Assembly: GCF_965249985.1 (NCBI RefSeq)
Contig: NZ_OZ252280.1
DNA length: 64,000 nt
Direction: 5' to 3' (one strand)
From: Algiphilus sp022763315
GTDB lineage: Bacteria; Pseudomonadota; Gammaproteobacteria; Nevskiales; Nevskiaceae
A program made the position numbers and the translations under genes. The notes beneath the pieces are model-generated. The model had not been told where the DNA came from. It did no database searches and was given only the letters and a program-made list of their open reading frames with translations. Position 1 is the first letter of the stretch, and each line of letters starts with the position of its first letter. Shown here one piece after another: positions 1 to 8,962 of the stretch.

Positions 1-2301
1 ATCGACCAGCAGGCCGATCTGATCGAGCTTGCCGACGTGCGGATGGTCGAAGGAGGTCACCCACTGCCGCTTCTGGAACTCGGGGTTGTCGTGCACACCA
101 AGGGAGAAGGTCTCGGAGACGATCTCGACCGGCACGCCGGCGCCATCCAGGCGCTGGAACCACTGCTCGGCGGTATCGGCCGCCAGCCGCTCGCCGATCA
201 GACGCGCCAGCTCGGCGTCGTTGGCGGCGCGTGCCTCGGTATCGGCAAAGCGGCTGTCTGCGGCCAGCTCGGCCAGACCCAGGGTGGTGAACAGCGCATC
301 CCAGTGGCTCTCGTTGGCCAGCACCATGCACAGCCAGCCCTGCTTGGTGGCGTAGACGCGATGGCCGGCCGAATAGCCAAACTGCTGGCCATCGATCTTG
401 GGCCGATCGAAGCCCGTCCCGTCGGGCTTGGCCACGGCATAGGAGGTATTGAGCAGACCGGCATTGACGATGGAGGTATCCACGAACTGGCCCTCGCCCG
501 TGCGGTCGCGGTGGTACAGCGCCTGGATGACCGCCACCGCCGACAGGAAGCCGTTGCCGGTGTCGCCGAAGGAGGTGAAGCTCCACAATGGCTTGCCACC
601 ATTGTGCATGCCACCATCTTCGTACTGGATGCCGGTCAGGCAGGCGCCGGTCTGATCGTTGCCCGGCAGCGGCTGACGCGGGCCAGTCTCGAAGCCGCGC
701 GTATGGCAATAGATGATCTTCGGGTTGACCTGCTTGAGGCTCTCGTAATCGATCTTGAGCCGCTCGGCAGCGTCGTAGCGCATGTTGTGATGCACCACGT
801 CGGCTTCCTGCACCAGCTTGTGCAGCACCTCCATCGAGCGCGGATCCTTGACGTTGAGCGTGATGCTCTTCTTGCCGCGGTTCGACATGTAGGCGATGTG
901 CACCCGGTGCCAGAACATGTCGTAGAGGCCGTTGACCTTGATGACTTCGGCACCCAGATCGGACAGCAGCTGACAGCCGAAGGGCCCGGCGATGGCCATG
1001 CCCAGATCGAGCACCTTCACGCCTTCCAGCGGGGCGCGCAGACTGCCACCGGCCTTCTGCCCGGCCGGCGCTGGCGCACCGCCAGTCTTGGCCAGGCGCT
1101 TGATCTCGTCGGTATGTTCGCCGACCTTGGCCACCCGGTGATTGATCGTCGCCGGGTTCTTGCTCATCTTGTAGGTGGCGCCGACGCTGCGGATGGTGCC
1201 CAGCTCGGGGTCTTCGAACTCGGCCACGCAGCCGTCCTTGAGGAACAGCGGGTCGGCCAGTGATTGTTCCACCGAGCGCACGTCCTGCATCGTCATGCCG
1301 CCCTTGGCGGCGGCCTCGACCCACTCATCGGCGGTGAACTTGGAGACCGCCTCCTGCAGGATCGGGTGGTAGTGCGCCATGACCAGCAGCTCTTCCGGCC
1401 CGGTGCCAAAGCGGTCCGGGTCGTTCTGCACGGACAGGTCCGGATTGGACTCCAGCGTGTCGCCCTTGGAGGCTTCGAGAATGAAGCGCGGGTTGGGCAC
1501 CCAGTTGTGAATCCAGCGCTCGTCGCGGCACTGAAAGTGCCCCTTGGGCGAGCGGCTGCACAGAATCCAGGAATCGAAGCCGTCGACGTCGATATTCTCG
1601 GCGCGCTGCCAGACACCGGCACAGCCGGCGAAGACGCCCTGCAGCAGCGAGGTCTCGACATGCTGCCCGCGGCCGGTGTGCTCGCGTGCGCGCAGCGCCG
1701 CGTTGATGCCCAGCGAGGCGTTGAAGAAGGCGCCCAGGCTCGGCCAGTGCGAGGCCGGGAACAGCGGCCCCTCGCGGTCGGCGCCCTGCGTCCACTCGGT
1801 GGGGATCTCGGCATCGGCAAAGGGGTCCGGGCGGCCGGCGAGATGGTTGAGCGCGCCTTCGGGCCAGCCGCGCTGCTCCCACATCATGCCGGTGCGCGCC
1901 ATGACGAGGGCGTCGTAGGCCGGTCGGTCGCTGTGCTCGGTCTCACGACCGTAGCCGGTGATGGAGCAGTAGATGAGCCGCGGGTTGCGCGCCTTGAGCG
2001 TGTCGTAATCAATGCCCAGACGCTGCGTCACGCCGGGGGCATAGCTCTCGACCAGCACATCGGCCTGATCGACCAGCGCCAGGAAGACGTCGCGGTCCTC
2101 CGCGTTCTTGAGGTCCAGCTCGGCGCGCTTCTTCCCGCGCTGCCAGACCTTGTAGCCCATCTGATTGCGATAGGGATCGCCACCGGGGGGCTCGATCTTG
2201 GTCACGTCGGCGCCATGGTCGGCCATGAGCATGGTCGTCATGGGTCCGGCAATACCCCATGTGAGGTCAAGCACCTTGAGGTTTTCGAGGACAGCTGCCA
2301 T
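1..2301 (-). CDS. Tandem-domain family III (CaiB/BaiF) CoA-transferase, C-terminus cut by window edge
   Basis: The open frame runs 767 codons from ATG 2301 to the window edge with no stop. Typical family III CoA-transferases are about 400 residues, so this is a two-domain fusion. The first copy begins VLDLTWGIAGPMTTMLMADH near residue 9. Its conserved aspartate lies in AYDALVMARTG, the likely acyl-anhydride nucleophile by family analogy. The second copy restarts near residue 420 with VKVLDLGMAIAGPFG and has its own aspartate in GNDQTGACLTG. The visible end, HPHVGKLDQIGLLVD, matches the usual family C-terminus, so little is missing. The start has an upstream GGAGA. Family members move CoA between carboxylates. 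In this setting a steroid acid or HIP-type intermediate is a plausible acceptor, but that is inference. It is separated by 269 bp from the DUF1329 gene, so it may have its own promoter. Confidence 0.9.
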   Translation of the reverse strand, partial: MAAVLENLKVLDLTWGIAGPMTTMLMADHGADVTKIEPPGGDPYRNQMGYKVWQRGKKRAELDLKNAEDRDVFLALVDQADVLVESYAPGVTQRLGIDYDTLKARNPRLIYCSITGYGRETEHSDRPAYDALVMARTGMMWEQRGWPEGALNHLAGRPDPFADAEIPTEWTQGADREGPLFPASHWPSLGAFFNASLGINAALRAREHTGRGQHVETSLLQGVFAGCAGVWQRAENIDVDGFDSWILCSRSPKGHFQCRDERWIHNWVPNPRFILEASKGDTLESNPDLSVQNDPDRFGTGPEELLVMAHYHPILQEAVSKFTADEWVEAAAKGGMTMQDVRSVEQSLADPLFLKDGCVAEFEDPELGTIRSVGATYKMSKNPATINHRVAKVGEHTDEIKRLAKTGGAPAPAGQKAGGSLRAPLEGVKVLDLGMAIAGPFGCQLLSDLGAEVIKVNGLYDMFWHRVHIAYMSNRGKKSITLNVKDPRSMEVLHKLVQEADVVHHNMRYDAAERLKIDYESLKQVNPKIIYCHTRGFETGPRQPLPGNDQTGACLTGIQYEDGGMHNGGKPLWSFTSFGDTGNGFLSAVAVIQALYHRDRTGEGQFVDTSIVNAGLLNTSYAVAKPDGTGFDRPKIDGQQFGYSAGHRVYATKQGWLCMVLANESHWDALFTTLGLAELAADSRFADTEARAANDAELARLIGERLAADTAEQWFQRLDGAGVPVEIVSETFSLGVHDNPEFQKRQWVTSFDHPHVGKLDQIGLLVD

Positions 2302-2340
2302 CTATGTCTCCACCGTGCTGTGCGGTTGTGGGTTCCACCG

Positions 2341-2357
2341 CACGACCGGCGGGGTGA
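2341..2357 (-). promoter_or_regulatory. Candidate regulon operator upstream of the CoA-transferase gene
   Basis: On the sense strand this reads TCACCCCGCCGGTCGTG, 40 bp before the start codon of the CoA-transferase. It resembles the element before hsaC (TCACCCCAACGGACGAC), sharing TCACCCC and a CGG-CG core. Further upstream, at 2432-2442, is TCACCCATTTG (sense), an 11-mer repeated in the hsaA/kshA gap. The function is inferred from position and recurrence only. Confidence 0.35.
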
Positions 2358-2493
2358 GCACAAGGCTACCCCTCCCCGGACGCGCGACATAGTGGGGAAA
2401 CTAGCGGCCCCATGGCCCATAACGCATGCTGCAAATGGGTGAGGGCTCCGGCCGCGCCAGCGCGTGGCTGGCAACGGTGATGCCCGCCAAATA

Positions 2494-2542
2494 GTGGCCG
2501 CCGGGGTCTGCCCACCAAGGGCAGAGTACCGCGGGCGGCCAC
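2494..2542 (-). terminator. Nested hairpin downstream of the DUF1329 gene
   Basis: Two perfect stems are nested. The outer is GTGGCCGCC (2494-2502) with GGCGGCCAC (2534-2542). The inner is TCTGCCC (2507-2513) with GGGCAGA (2519-2525) around an ACCAA loop. It lies 28 nt past the stop of the DUF1329 gene. No strong T tract follows on the minus strand, so it may be a processing or Rho-assisted end rather than a classical intrinsic terminator. Confidence 0.4.
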
Positions 2543-2570
2543 GATGCCACTGACTTCAGGGCACCTGACT

Positions 2571-3929
2571 TCAGCCGCCGGCGCGTCGCAGGCCCGCAGG
2601 TGAGAACTCCCCGGGCAAGGGCTCGCGACGGTTGAGCCGAGTCCCGATCGCCGCCTCGTTGTTGAGCTTCTCGATGCTGTAGGCACGGGACGTCAGATCC
2701 TGATAGATGGAGACGTTGTTGTAGTACCCCTCAGCGTCGTAGGCATAGATCATGCCGTCGAAGGACACGCGCCACAGCTCGCCGCGGGTGTCGTACATGT
2801 CCCCCATCACCTTGTGCCAGCTGTCCTCCTCGACATAGAAGCGGCGCTTGCCGTAGACGTGGCGCAGATCCTCCTTGAGGGTACCCTCAACGATCCACAC
2901 CCGGCGCAACTCGTGGCGGATGTACTGGGGATCCGGGTGCCCCTCGGTGACGATGAAATCGTCATAGGAAAGATCCCGCGACTCCAGCCGGTAGTTGTGG
3001 AAGGGCACGACCATTTCCCGCTTGCCGACGAGCTTCCAGTCAAAACGTTCCGGGGAACCGTTGAACCCATTCTGCTCATCAACCACGCGCGGCCCCTGCG
3101 GAACCGGATAGTCGAACTGCACATCCGGCGTCTTGCGGACGCGGCGCGTACCCGGGTCGAACTGCCAGGCATCGCGTGGCGTACCGGAGTTGTCATAGGT
3201 GTTGGACGACAGCGTGATGCGCCCAGCATTGCGCGGTGGCGCCCGCTCCTCGCTCAGGCTGTAGGAAAAGACATCGCCGTCTTCCCAGCCCTCGCGATCA
3301 TCTCCCCGCGCATACGGGTTGTAGACCTTCAGGAAGACTTCGGAACGCGTCACGCTGCCATTGGCGTGCTTGAAGCGCGACACCTGCGGCGCCTCAATGA
3401 ACCAGGGCGCGCTCGAGGTCAGAATGTTGTAGACCACTTCAAGGCCATTGTCCGGTATCGGGAAGGCCACGCCACCGTAGGCGCCCTCCAGAGTCAGGCC
3501 ATCATTGGTGAGTCGTGCCTCCTCGGCGTTGCGCCGCACGTTCTTGTAGACCAGCTCGGGCCGCCGAAAATCGCGGCGCGTGGGGTAGACGTGTATGCGG
3601 TAGGTCTCCGGGTAGGTGCGTAGCAGCGCCTTCTGCCCAGGTCCAAGAACCTCGGCGTACTCCTCCATGTTGTCCACGGAGATGGTGTAGAGCACCTCGT
3701 CATCAGGGTAGGGATCTGGGTTGTAGCGGCCGTCGTAATCGATGTGCGGTGGCGGCCCCTGCCACTTGCCGCTCCAGGGTGGGATCGTGCCCGCCTCGTT
3801 GCCAGCTTTGATGGCTCCCATGGGGGTCAATTCCTGACCCAGCGCTTCGGGCCCGTAATCGGCGGCAGTGGCCGAGCCCATGGCGGCGACAAGTGCGCCG
3901 AGCAGGGAAATGGATAGGCGCTTATGCAT
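2571..3929 (-). CDS. DUF1329 family secreted protein
   Basis: The protein has 452 residues with an N-terminal signal peptide (MHKRLSISLLGALVAAMGSA, cleavage after ATA). The ATG at 3929 is preceded by GGAG at a 9-nt spacing; a start 7 codons upstream lacks this site. The mature part begins DYGPEALGQELTPMGAIKAG, typical of DUF1329 proteins. These are usually encoded beside DUF1302 outer-membrane proteins, as here (24 bp between the genes). The family is periplasmic or outer-membrane associated and its biochemical role is unknown. Together with the DUF1302, MMPL and YCF48-like genes it forms the envelope module found in many proteobacteria that use hydrophobic substrates. A role in steroid uptake or export is inference. 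Confidence 0.88.
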   Translation of the reverse strand: MHKRLSISLLGALVAAMGSATAADYGPEALGQELTPMGAIKAGNEAGTIPPWSGKWQGPPPHIDYDGRYNPDPYPDDEVLYTISVDNMEEYAEVLGPGQKALLRTYPETYRIHVYPTRRDFRRPELVYKNVRRNAEEARLTNDGLTLEGAYGGVAFPIPDNGLEVVYNILTSSAPWFIEAPQVSRFKHANGSVTRSEVFLKVYNPYARGDDREGWEDGDVFSYSLSEERAPPRNAGRITLSSNTYDNSGTPRDAWQFDPGTRRVRKTPDVQFDYPVPQGPRVVDEQNGFNGSPERFDWKLVGKREMVVPFHNYRLESRDLSYDDFIVTEGHPDPQYIRHELRRVWIVEGTLKEDLRHVYGKRRFYVEEDSWHKVMGDMYDTRGELWRVSFDGMIYAYDAEGYYNNVSIYQDLTSRAYSIEKLNNEAAIGTRLNRREPLPGEFSPAGLRRAGG

Positions 3930-3953
3930 GATGTCTGTCTCCAAAGGCACTGT

Positions 3954-5576
3954 TTAGAAGCTGTATTTCGCGCTGAAGGAGGCGAAGCTGCGATCCGCCA
4001 GTCCTCTCCGGTTGGGTTCCGGGCTACCGTCGAAGTGGTTGTAGGCGACCTCGAACTGGAGATTGGCGAGATAGGTGAATCCAAAGCCCAAGCGGTAGCG
4101 CCGGTCGCCCTGCCCGGTCAGACTGCCGAGCGAAGCATTCAGAGATGTGTTGCCCTCAAAGGCATTGGCGTGGGCCAGCGTCACACCCAGATCCCAGCCG
4201 GGCAGCACTTGTAGATAGGTCAGCACCATCTGGCCTTGAAAGGCGGCCGCGTGCTTGCTGCGGCTCAGCTCGTCGAAATCCTGGCCGCCGGCACGCACCG
4301 GATCGACCTCGCTGACATGTACGCTGCTCACCTCACCAAGCACCACGAGCTGGTCCCACAAGGCGGTAGGCAGGAAGATGTGGAAAGCGCCCAGGTTGGC
4401 CTGCCAGACATCGCCAGTGGTCGGCGTTGGCGCGGGTGCGCCGGCCAATGCGGGCGCATTCACCGACACGCCCGCATCCCAGCGACGGCTGACTTCGGCG
4501 GTCCACGCAGTACCGGCGATATCCGTATTCATGCTGATCGAAGCAAGCCGGACGTCGGGCGTGTAGAGAATCTGATAGCTGCTGTTGCCGCCGACGATGT
4601 CTGCCGGACCCGGATTGTTGAACACCACGCCGGTAGGGTTGGGATCGTGATAGCGCAAATACTGCACGGCGACTTCTGTCCCGAGCCCGAACAGGTATTT
4701 GGCCGAGACCCCCCACTGACGTCCATCTGCCGGCTTGATATCCGCGCCGCGCGGCACCTGCAGCGTGCCCACCTGCGGAAACTCCACCAGCAGAAACTCA
4801 GCGCCCGGTCCAACGGTGTCCGAGGTGCTGAAATAGGCACCGACCGGGTTGAGTTCGGTGTAGTCGTTTTCATACTGAACGTAGCCGGAGAGCCCCAGGC
4901 GCGAGGTCAGCCCCCACTGGACGTAGACCTGCCCCACCGGCAGCAGGACTTCCTTGACTTCGGTCCCCGGCACATTGGAACTGGTGGCATCCGCGGGGCT
5001 CTGCGCGCCGCTCGTGTTCGGGAAGAACAGGCTCTCGCCCCACGACACCACCTGCTCGCCCGCCCGTACCGACAGGCTGGTGCCAGCAACGCGCCAGGTG
5101 CCATAGGCATAGGCGTCGAGCACGCGCGCCCGTCGCCCTAGCAGGCTTTCCATGGCATCGCTGAAGCGGTCGGGATTGCTTGAACGATTACGACGACCCG
5201 GTGCATCGTGATCGGGGTCGCTTCCGGCAACAGCATCGTCATAGAACGCGCTACCACGAAGGAAGACCCCCATCATGTTGCGCTCGTAGCGGAACTCGCC
5301 AAGCGCTGCGACGCGATTGTTAATGAGCGAGCCGGCATCGAAATTGCGATTGCCATCGTCGCCGTTGATGTTTGCCTCCAACCGGTCGGACGCGTCGTCG
5401 ACGCGCATCGCCGCGCTGTAGGTGAGATTCAACAGATACTCGACGGTACTGCCATCGGCGAAGTCAATAGTGCCCGCGTTGACGCTGCCTGCGCACAGCA
5501 ACTGCAGCACGCCGCCAGTCACGCAGTACCGCCAGCCGGCATGTCCACGCTGCCTTTTCGTTTTTGTGATCGTCAT
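3954..5576 (-). CDS. DUF1302 family outer-membrane protein
   Basis: The product has 540 residues. A signal peptide ends near AGSVNAG (residues about 29-35), followed by TIDFADGSTVEYLLNLTYSA, the usual DUF1302 opening. The body is rich in alternating short beta segments. It ends in FASFSAKYSF, a C-terminal phenylalanine being typical of BAM-inserted barrels. The start is supported by TAGGAGGAGACGA immediately upstream. It is transcribed just ahead of the DUF1329 gene and close behind the SDR at 5640. DUF1302 proteins recur with DUF1329 and MMPL pumps in steroid, terpene and hydrocarbon degraders; a channel for such substrates is a reasonable but unproven role. Confidence 0.88.
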   Translation of the reverse strand: MTITKTKRQRGHAGWRYCVTGGVLQLLCAGSVNAGTIDFADGSTVEYLLNLTYSAAMRVDDASDRLEANINGDDGNRNFDAGSLINNRVAALGEFRYERNMMGVFLRGSAFYDDAVAGSDPDHDAPGRRNRSSNPDRFSDAMESLLGRRARVLDAYAYGTWRVAGTSLSVRAGEQVVSWGESLFFPNTSGAQSPADATSSNVPGTEVKEVLLPVGQVYVQWGLTSRLGLSGYVQYENDYTELNPVGAYFSTSDTVGPGAEFLLVEFPQVGTLQVPRGADIKPADGRQWGVSAKYLFGLGTEVAVQYLRYHDPNPTGVVFNNPGPADIVGGNSSYQILYTPDVRLASISMNTDIAGTAWTAEVSRRWDAGVSVNAPALAGAPAPTPTTGDVWQANLGAFHIFLPTALWDQLVVLGEVSSVHVSEVDPVRAGGQDFDELSRSKHAAAFQGQMVLTYLQVLPGWDLGVTLAHANAFEGNTSLNASLGSLTGQGDRRYRLGFGFTYLANLQFEVAYNHFDGSPEPNRRGLADRSFASFSAKYSF

Positions 5577-5639
5577 TCGTCTCCTCCTAGGTGGGAATGC
5601 GACGTGCTCCGTGTCCCCGGAACGACGGTCGCGGTCTGC

Positions 5640-6485
5640 TCATCGTGTTGCTGGGGTCATGCAGTCACCCATGACGCTGCGGCCGTCGAGGCCAAGGACC
5701 GGAAGCTGCCAGCGATAGAGAAGCTCGCGACTGCTGATGACAGCACCGGTGCATCCACGGGCGATTAATTGGTAGGCCGCCTCGGCCATGGTTTCCACCG
5801 GCTCCACCCACTCCGGTCGTGTTCGAGCCATCTGGCGCGCGACGCCTTCGGCGCTTTCGGTATGGACGATGCGGCTGGGGGCCAGCGCGTTGACGCACAC
5901 GCCGCTGTCGTGGAGTTCAGCCGCCAAGCCTTCCGTGACGCGCTCCAACGCCGCCTTGGAGGCACCATAGACGGCCAAGGCGTGCACCATCTCGGCCTTA
6001 CCCGCATAAGGGACTGGTGGCTGACGCACGGTGTCGCTACTGATATTGAGGATGCGGCCCCAGCCCCGCTCACGCATGGTCGGCAACGCCTGCTGGATCA
6101 GATCCAGCGGCGCATCCAGGTTGACGGCGAACAGGGACTGACGCATCGCCAACGGCATGGTACTGGGTGGCAGGAAGGCCGGAATCGCGGCGGCGTTGTT
6201 GACCAGAATGTCGACCGTGCCAAAAGCCGCCACCGCTTGCGACACCACCTCGGCGCGCGCACTAGCATCCGACAGATCTGCCGTCAGCGCAGCCGCTTGT
6301 CCGCCACCGTCGCGCACCTCGCTGCACACCGCCTCCAGCGCCTCGGCGGAACGCCCGGAGCTGGTCGCCACGATGGCTGCACCATGCGCAGCCAAGCGCA
6401 GCGCAATGGCGCGACCGATGCCGCGACTGGCGCCCGTCACCAGCGCCACGCGCCCCATAAGATCGGGCACTGCCACATCCTCCAT
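5640..6485 (-). CDS. Short-chain dehydrogenase/reductase
   Basis: A classical SDR of 281 residues. The nucleotide-binding TGASRGIG motif is near residue 17, NNAA follows near residue 98, the catalytic serine is in ILNISSD, and the YxxxK pair is YGASK. The ATG at 6485 was preferred to the longest frame (6563) because it starts just after the upstream MFS gene ends (6505) and removes a low-complexity basic N-terminus. The C-terminus ends in a hydrophobic GLDGRSVMGDCM stretch. The substrate cannot be told from sequence; location beside transport genes suggests a hydroxylated or oxo-substrate brought in by that module. Confidence 0.85.
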   Translation of the reverse strand: MEDVAVPDLMGRVALVTGASRGIGRAIALRLAAHGAAIVATSSGRSAEALEAVCSEVRDGGGQAAALTADLSDASARAEVVSQAVAAFGTVDILVNNAAAIPAFLPPSTMPLAMRQSLFAVNLDAPLDLIQQALPTMRERGWGRILNISSDTVRQPPVPYAGKAEMVHALAVYGASKAALERVTEGLAAELHDSGVCVNALAPSRIVHTESAEGVARQMARTRPEWVEPVETMAEAAYQLIARGCTGAVISSRELLYRWQLPVLGLDGRSVMGDCMTPATR

Positions 6486-6504
6486 TTCGGACCCCCGGGT
6501 CGTT

Positions 6505-7788
6505 CTATGCCGCGGCTGCTTCGGAACGGGCGGGCGCCCGCGGCCGGTTGCCCACCGCGGCAATCAGCAGCGCCGAAATCAGCGCAAAACCGATAAAGGT
6601 CCAGAAAGCCAGGTCATAGCTGCCCGTGCGATCAAACACTTCCCCGATATAGCGCACCGAGAAGATCGACAGTGGCATCACCAACAGGCTCATCGTGCCC
6701 ATCACCGAGCCGAAGGAGGCCGGTCCGAAGGCGTCTGCGAGCAGGGTCATCCACAACGGGTAGGCGCCACCCACGGCCAGACCGACAGTGGCGCTGGCCA
6801 CAATCAGCCCGGCATAGCCGGGCTCGACCAGCAGCACGCCGAGGAACACCAGATGACAGGACGCGACCAGTGCGAACAACCAACGCTTGTCGACGCGATC
6901 GGCCAACGCGCCGATCAGCAATTTGCCGGCGATCGCCGACACTGTCAGACAGGAGACCAGCAGGGCCGCCTGTTGGGTGGACAGACCGGCGTCCTCGCCA
7001 TAGGGAATGATGGAGGACAGCAGTGCCTGATCGGCTCCGAACAGCAAGCCCACGCCAAGCCCGATCAGCCAGAAGTTGCGATTGCCCAGCAGTTCCTTCA
7101 ACGTCCAGCGTCGTGCCGCAGCCTGCGCCGCATCGGAACCGCCAGCAATGGGGCTGTCCGACCCGTCCGGATGCAGCCCAACACTTTCTGGCCGATCGCG
7201 GATCAGCCAGAGCACCAGCAGCAACATCAGCAGGGCAGCGACCACGCCATGTACCGCCAGCGCCTGACGCCAGCCCAGATCGGCCATGAGCAGGGCCAAC
7301 AGTGGCGGGACCACAAACCCGCCGGCAGAGGTGGCGACCGCCAGAATGCCCATGGCGCGGCCGCGCCGCCGGTGGAACCAGCGTGAGGTCAGCGTATTCG
7401 CAGCCAGCGCGCCGCAGGCCACGGTCGCAAAGGCGACCGGCGCGAAGATCGCCACACCCAGCATCCAGGGTGCGGCGGCCACCGCCATCAAAAGGAAGCC
7501 AGCGCCAAAGCTGGCTGCACCGGCTGTCATGACGGCGCGCGCCGGCAGGCGGTCCATCATCCGACCGACGATGGGTGACCACGCCGCCATGCCCAACAGC
7601 AGCAGGATGAAGCCGAGGTTGGTGTCCGCGCGGGACAGACCGAAGGTCTCGGCCATCGGCCGCACGAACAGGCCGAAGGCGTAGGTGGTGCTGCCAATGG
7701 CGAGCATGGTGCAGCCGAAGCCGGCCGCCATGACCCACCATCCCCGAAACAGCCCGCTGGCGCCACGCGCCGAGTCTATGGGGTTCAT
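6505..7788 (-). CDS. MFS transporter, 12 membrane segments
   Basis: 427 residues with about 12 hydrophobic helices and the MFS loop 2-3 signature region (GRMMDRLPARAV, near residue 75). The layout resembles the oxalate/formate antiporter and monocarboxylate branch of the family: long central loop at about 200-220 with PESVGLHPDG, then a second six-helix bundle beginning NFWLIGLGVG. It starts 9 bp after the amidohydrolase stop, so both are on one transcript. It probably imports an organic acid, possibly a steroid acid; the substrate is not determined by sequence. Confidence 0.88.
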   Translation of the reverse strand: MNPIDSARGASGLFRGWWVMAAGFGCTMLAIGSTTYAFGLFVRPMAETFGLSRADTNLGFILLLLGMAAWSPIVGRMMDRLPARAVMTAGAASFGAGFLLMAVAAAPWMLGVAIFAPVAFATVACGALAANTLTSRWFHRRRGRAMGILAVATSAGGFVVPPLLALLMADLGWRQALAVHGVVAALLMLLLVLWLIRDRPESVGLHPDGSDSPIAGGSDAAQAAARRWTLKELLGNRNFWLIGLGVGLLFGADQALLSSIIPYGEDAGLSTQQAALLVSCLTVSAIAGKLLIGALADRVDKRWLFALVASCHLVFLGVLLVEPGYAGLIVASATVGLAVGGAYPLWMTLLADAFGPASFGSVMGTMSLLVMPLSIFSVRYIGEVFDRTGSYDLAFWTFIGFALISALLIAAVGNRPRAPARSEAAAA

Positions 7789-7797
7789 GGCCCTGCC

Positions 7798-8889
7798 CTA
7801 GAGTGCGAAGGTGCGTAGCGCGTTGTCGCAGACGATCTTGCGGCGATCCGCCTCCGGAATACCCGCCTCGGTCAGCTGGCTGACCACCTGCTTCTGCGAG
7901 TGCGGCCAGCAGGTCGCCGGATGCGGAAAGTCGGTCGACCAGTACAGGCAATCCGCGCCAAAGTAGTCATAGAAGGCCTTCAATCCCTTCGGCTCATACA
8001 TGAAGGTCGCGCCACACTGCTGGCGGAAGGTCTCTGACGGCGGGCGGTTCACGCCCGGGAATTCGTAGTGCTCGTGCATGCGCGGGTCGAGCAGGAATTC
8101 GAAGAACCACGGAATCCACCCCAGGCCGGGCTCGACGAAGACCACGCGCAGCTTGGGGTACTTCTCCAAGGTGCCGGTGAGAATCCAGAAACAGATGGCC
8201 TCCGCCAGCGGCGCCCAGGCCATACCGGTGAAGATGCCCTTCTGCGGCGTGGGGTCGCGCCGGAAGATGCTCCACAGCTCGGTCTTCGGTTCGAGGTGAT
8301 TCATGATCGTCACCCCGGTGTCCTCGATGGTGTGCCACAGCGGCGCATACACCGGGTCGTGCACATCGGGCAGACCCATGTCCGCCGGAAACGGTGTGAT
8401 CTGCACGCATCGTGCCTTGTGATCCCGGGCCAGTCGCTCCACCTCCTTGCAGGCGAAGTCCACATCCATCAGCGGGATCTGGTAGGCGCACAAAAGGCGG
8501 TCCGGGTCGTGTCCGGCGAAATCGCTGAGCGCCTGGTTGTAGCCCTGGAAGACCTCCTTCCAGTCATTGCCCATCAGGCTGGGATGACAGATCTTGGCGC
8601 CGCCCAGTTCAGGGAAAAGTACTTCTGCCTGAACGCCGTCGCGGTCCATGGCCTTCAGCCGCGCGGCGGGTTCACTGTATCCCGCATCCTGCGAGGCTTC
8701 CGGATCGACGAAATCACGCAGGTCCAAATTGGGCTGCCCGCCGCGCAAGTGCTCGGCGGCATAGGCCTCGGCCTTGCTGCTTGCCTCATCCCAGACGGCG
8801 TGCAAGTCGCGACGCAGCCGCTCCTTGACCCAGTCCCCGGTCAAATAAACGTGTGAATCGGCGGAAACCAGTGTCTGTGCGGCCTGCAT
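7798..8889 (-). CDS. Amidohydrolase-2 family (ACMSD-like) hydrolase or decarboxylase
   Basis: 363 residues. Metal-binding features are visible: ADSHV near residue 10, the IMNHLEPK histidine in the middle, and the C-terminal YWSTDFPHP segment whose aspartate is the usual last ligand. AAGGAG lies just before ATG 8889. Members of this family hydrolyse or decarboxylate ring-cleavage products and related acids. In a steroid cluster it could act on a keto-acid intermediate. Neither reaction nor substrate is established here. It sits between the MMPL pump (73 bp upstream) and MFS gene (9 bp downstream) in the same direction. Confidence 0.85.
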   Translation of the reverse strand: MQAAQTLVSADSHVYLTGDWVKERLRRDLHAVWDEASSKAEAYAAEHLRGGQPNLDLRDFVDPEASQDAGYSEPAARLKAMDRDGVQAEVLFPELGGAKICHPSLMGNDWKEVFQGYNQALSDFAGHDPDRLLCAYQIPLMDVDFACKEVERLARDHKARCVQITPFPADMGLPDVHDPVYAPLWHTIEDTGVTIMNHLEPKTELWSIFRRDPTPQKGIFTGMAWAPLAEAICFWILTGTLEKYPKLRVVFVEPGLGWIPWFFEFLLDPRMHEHYEFPGVNRPPSETFRQQCGATFMYEPKGLKAFYDYFGADCLYWSTDFPHPATCWPHSQKQVVSQLTEAGIPEADRRKIVCDNALRTFAL

Positions 8890-8962
8890 GATGTCTCCTT
8901 ACGTCACAGTGATGACTTCTTTTCCTGCAACGCTAGACCGCTTCCCTGTACGGCGACCTCGC

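Noticed and set aside
37..1263. Long plus-strand open frame (408 codons) opposite the CoA-transferase
   Set aside because: It is the antisense frame of the CoA-transferase gene, with no domain; the minus-strand frame carries both family motifs.
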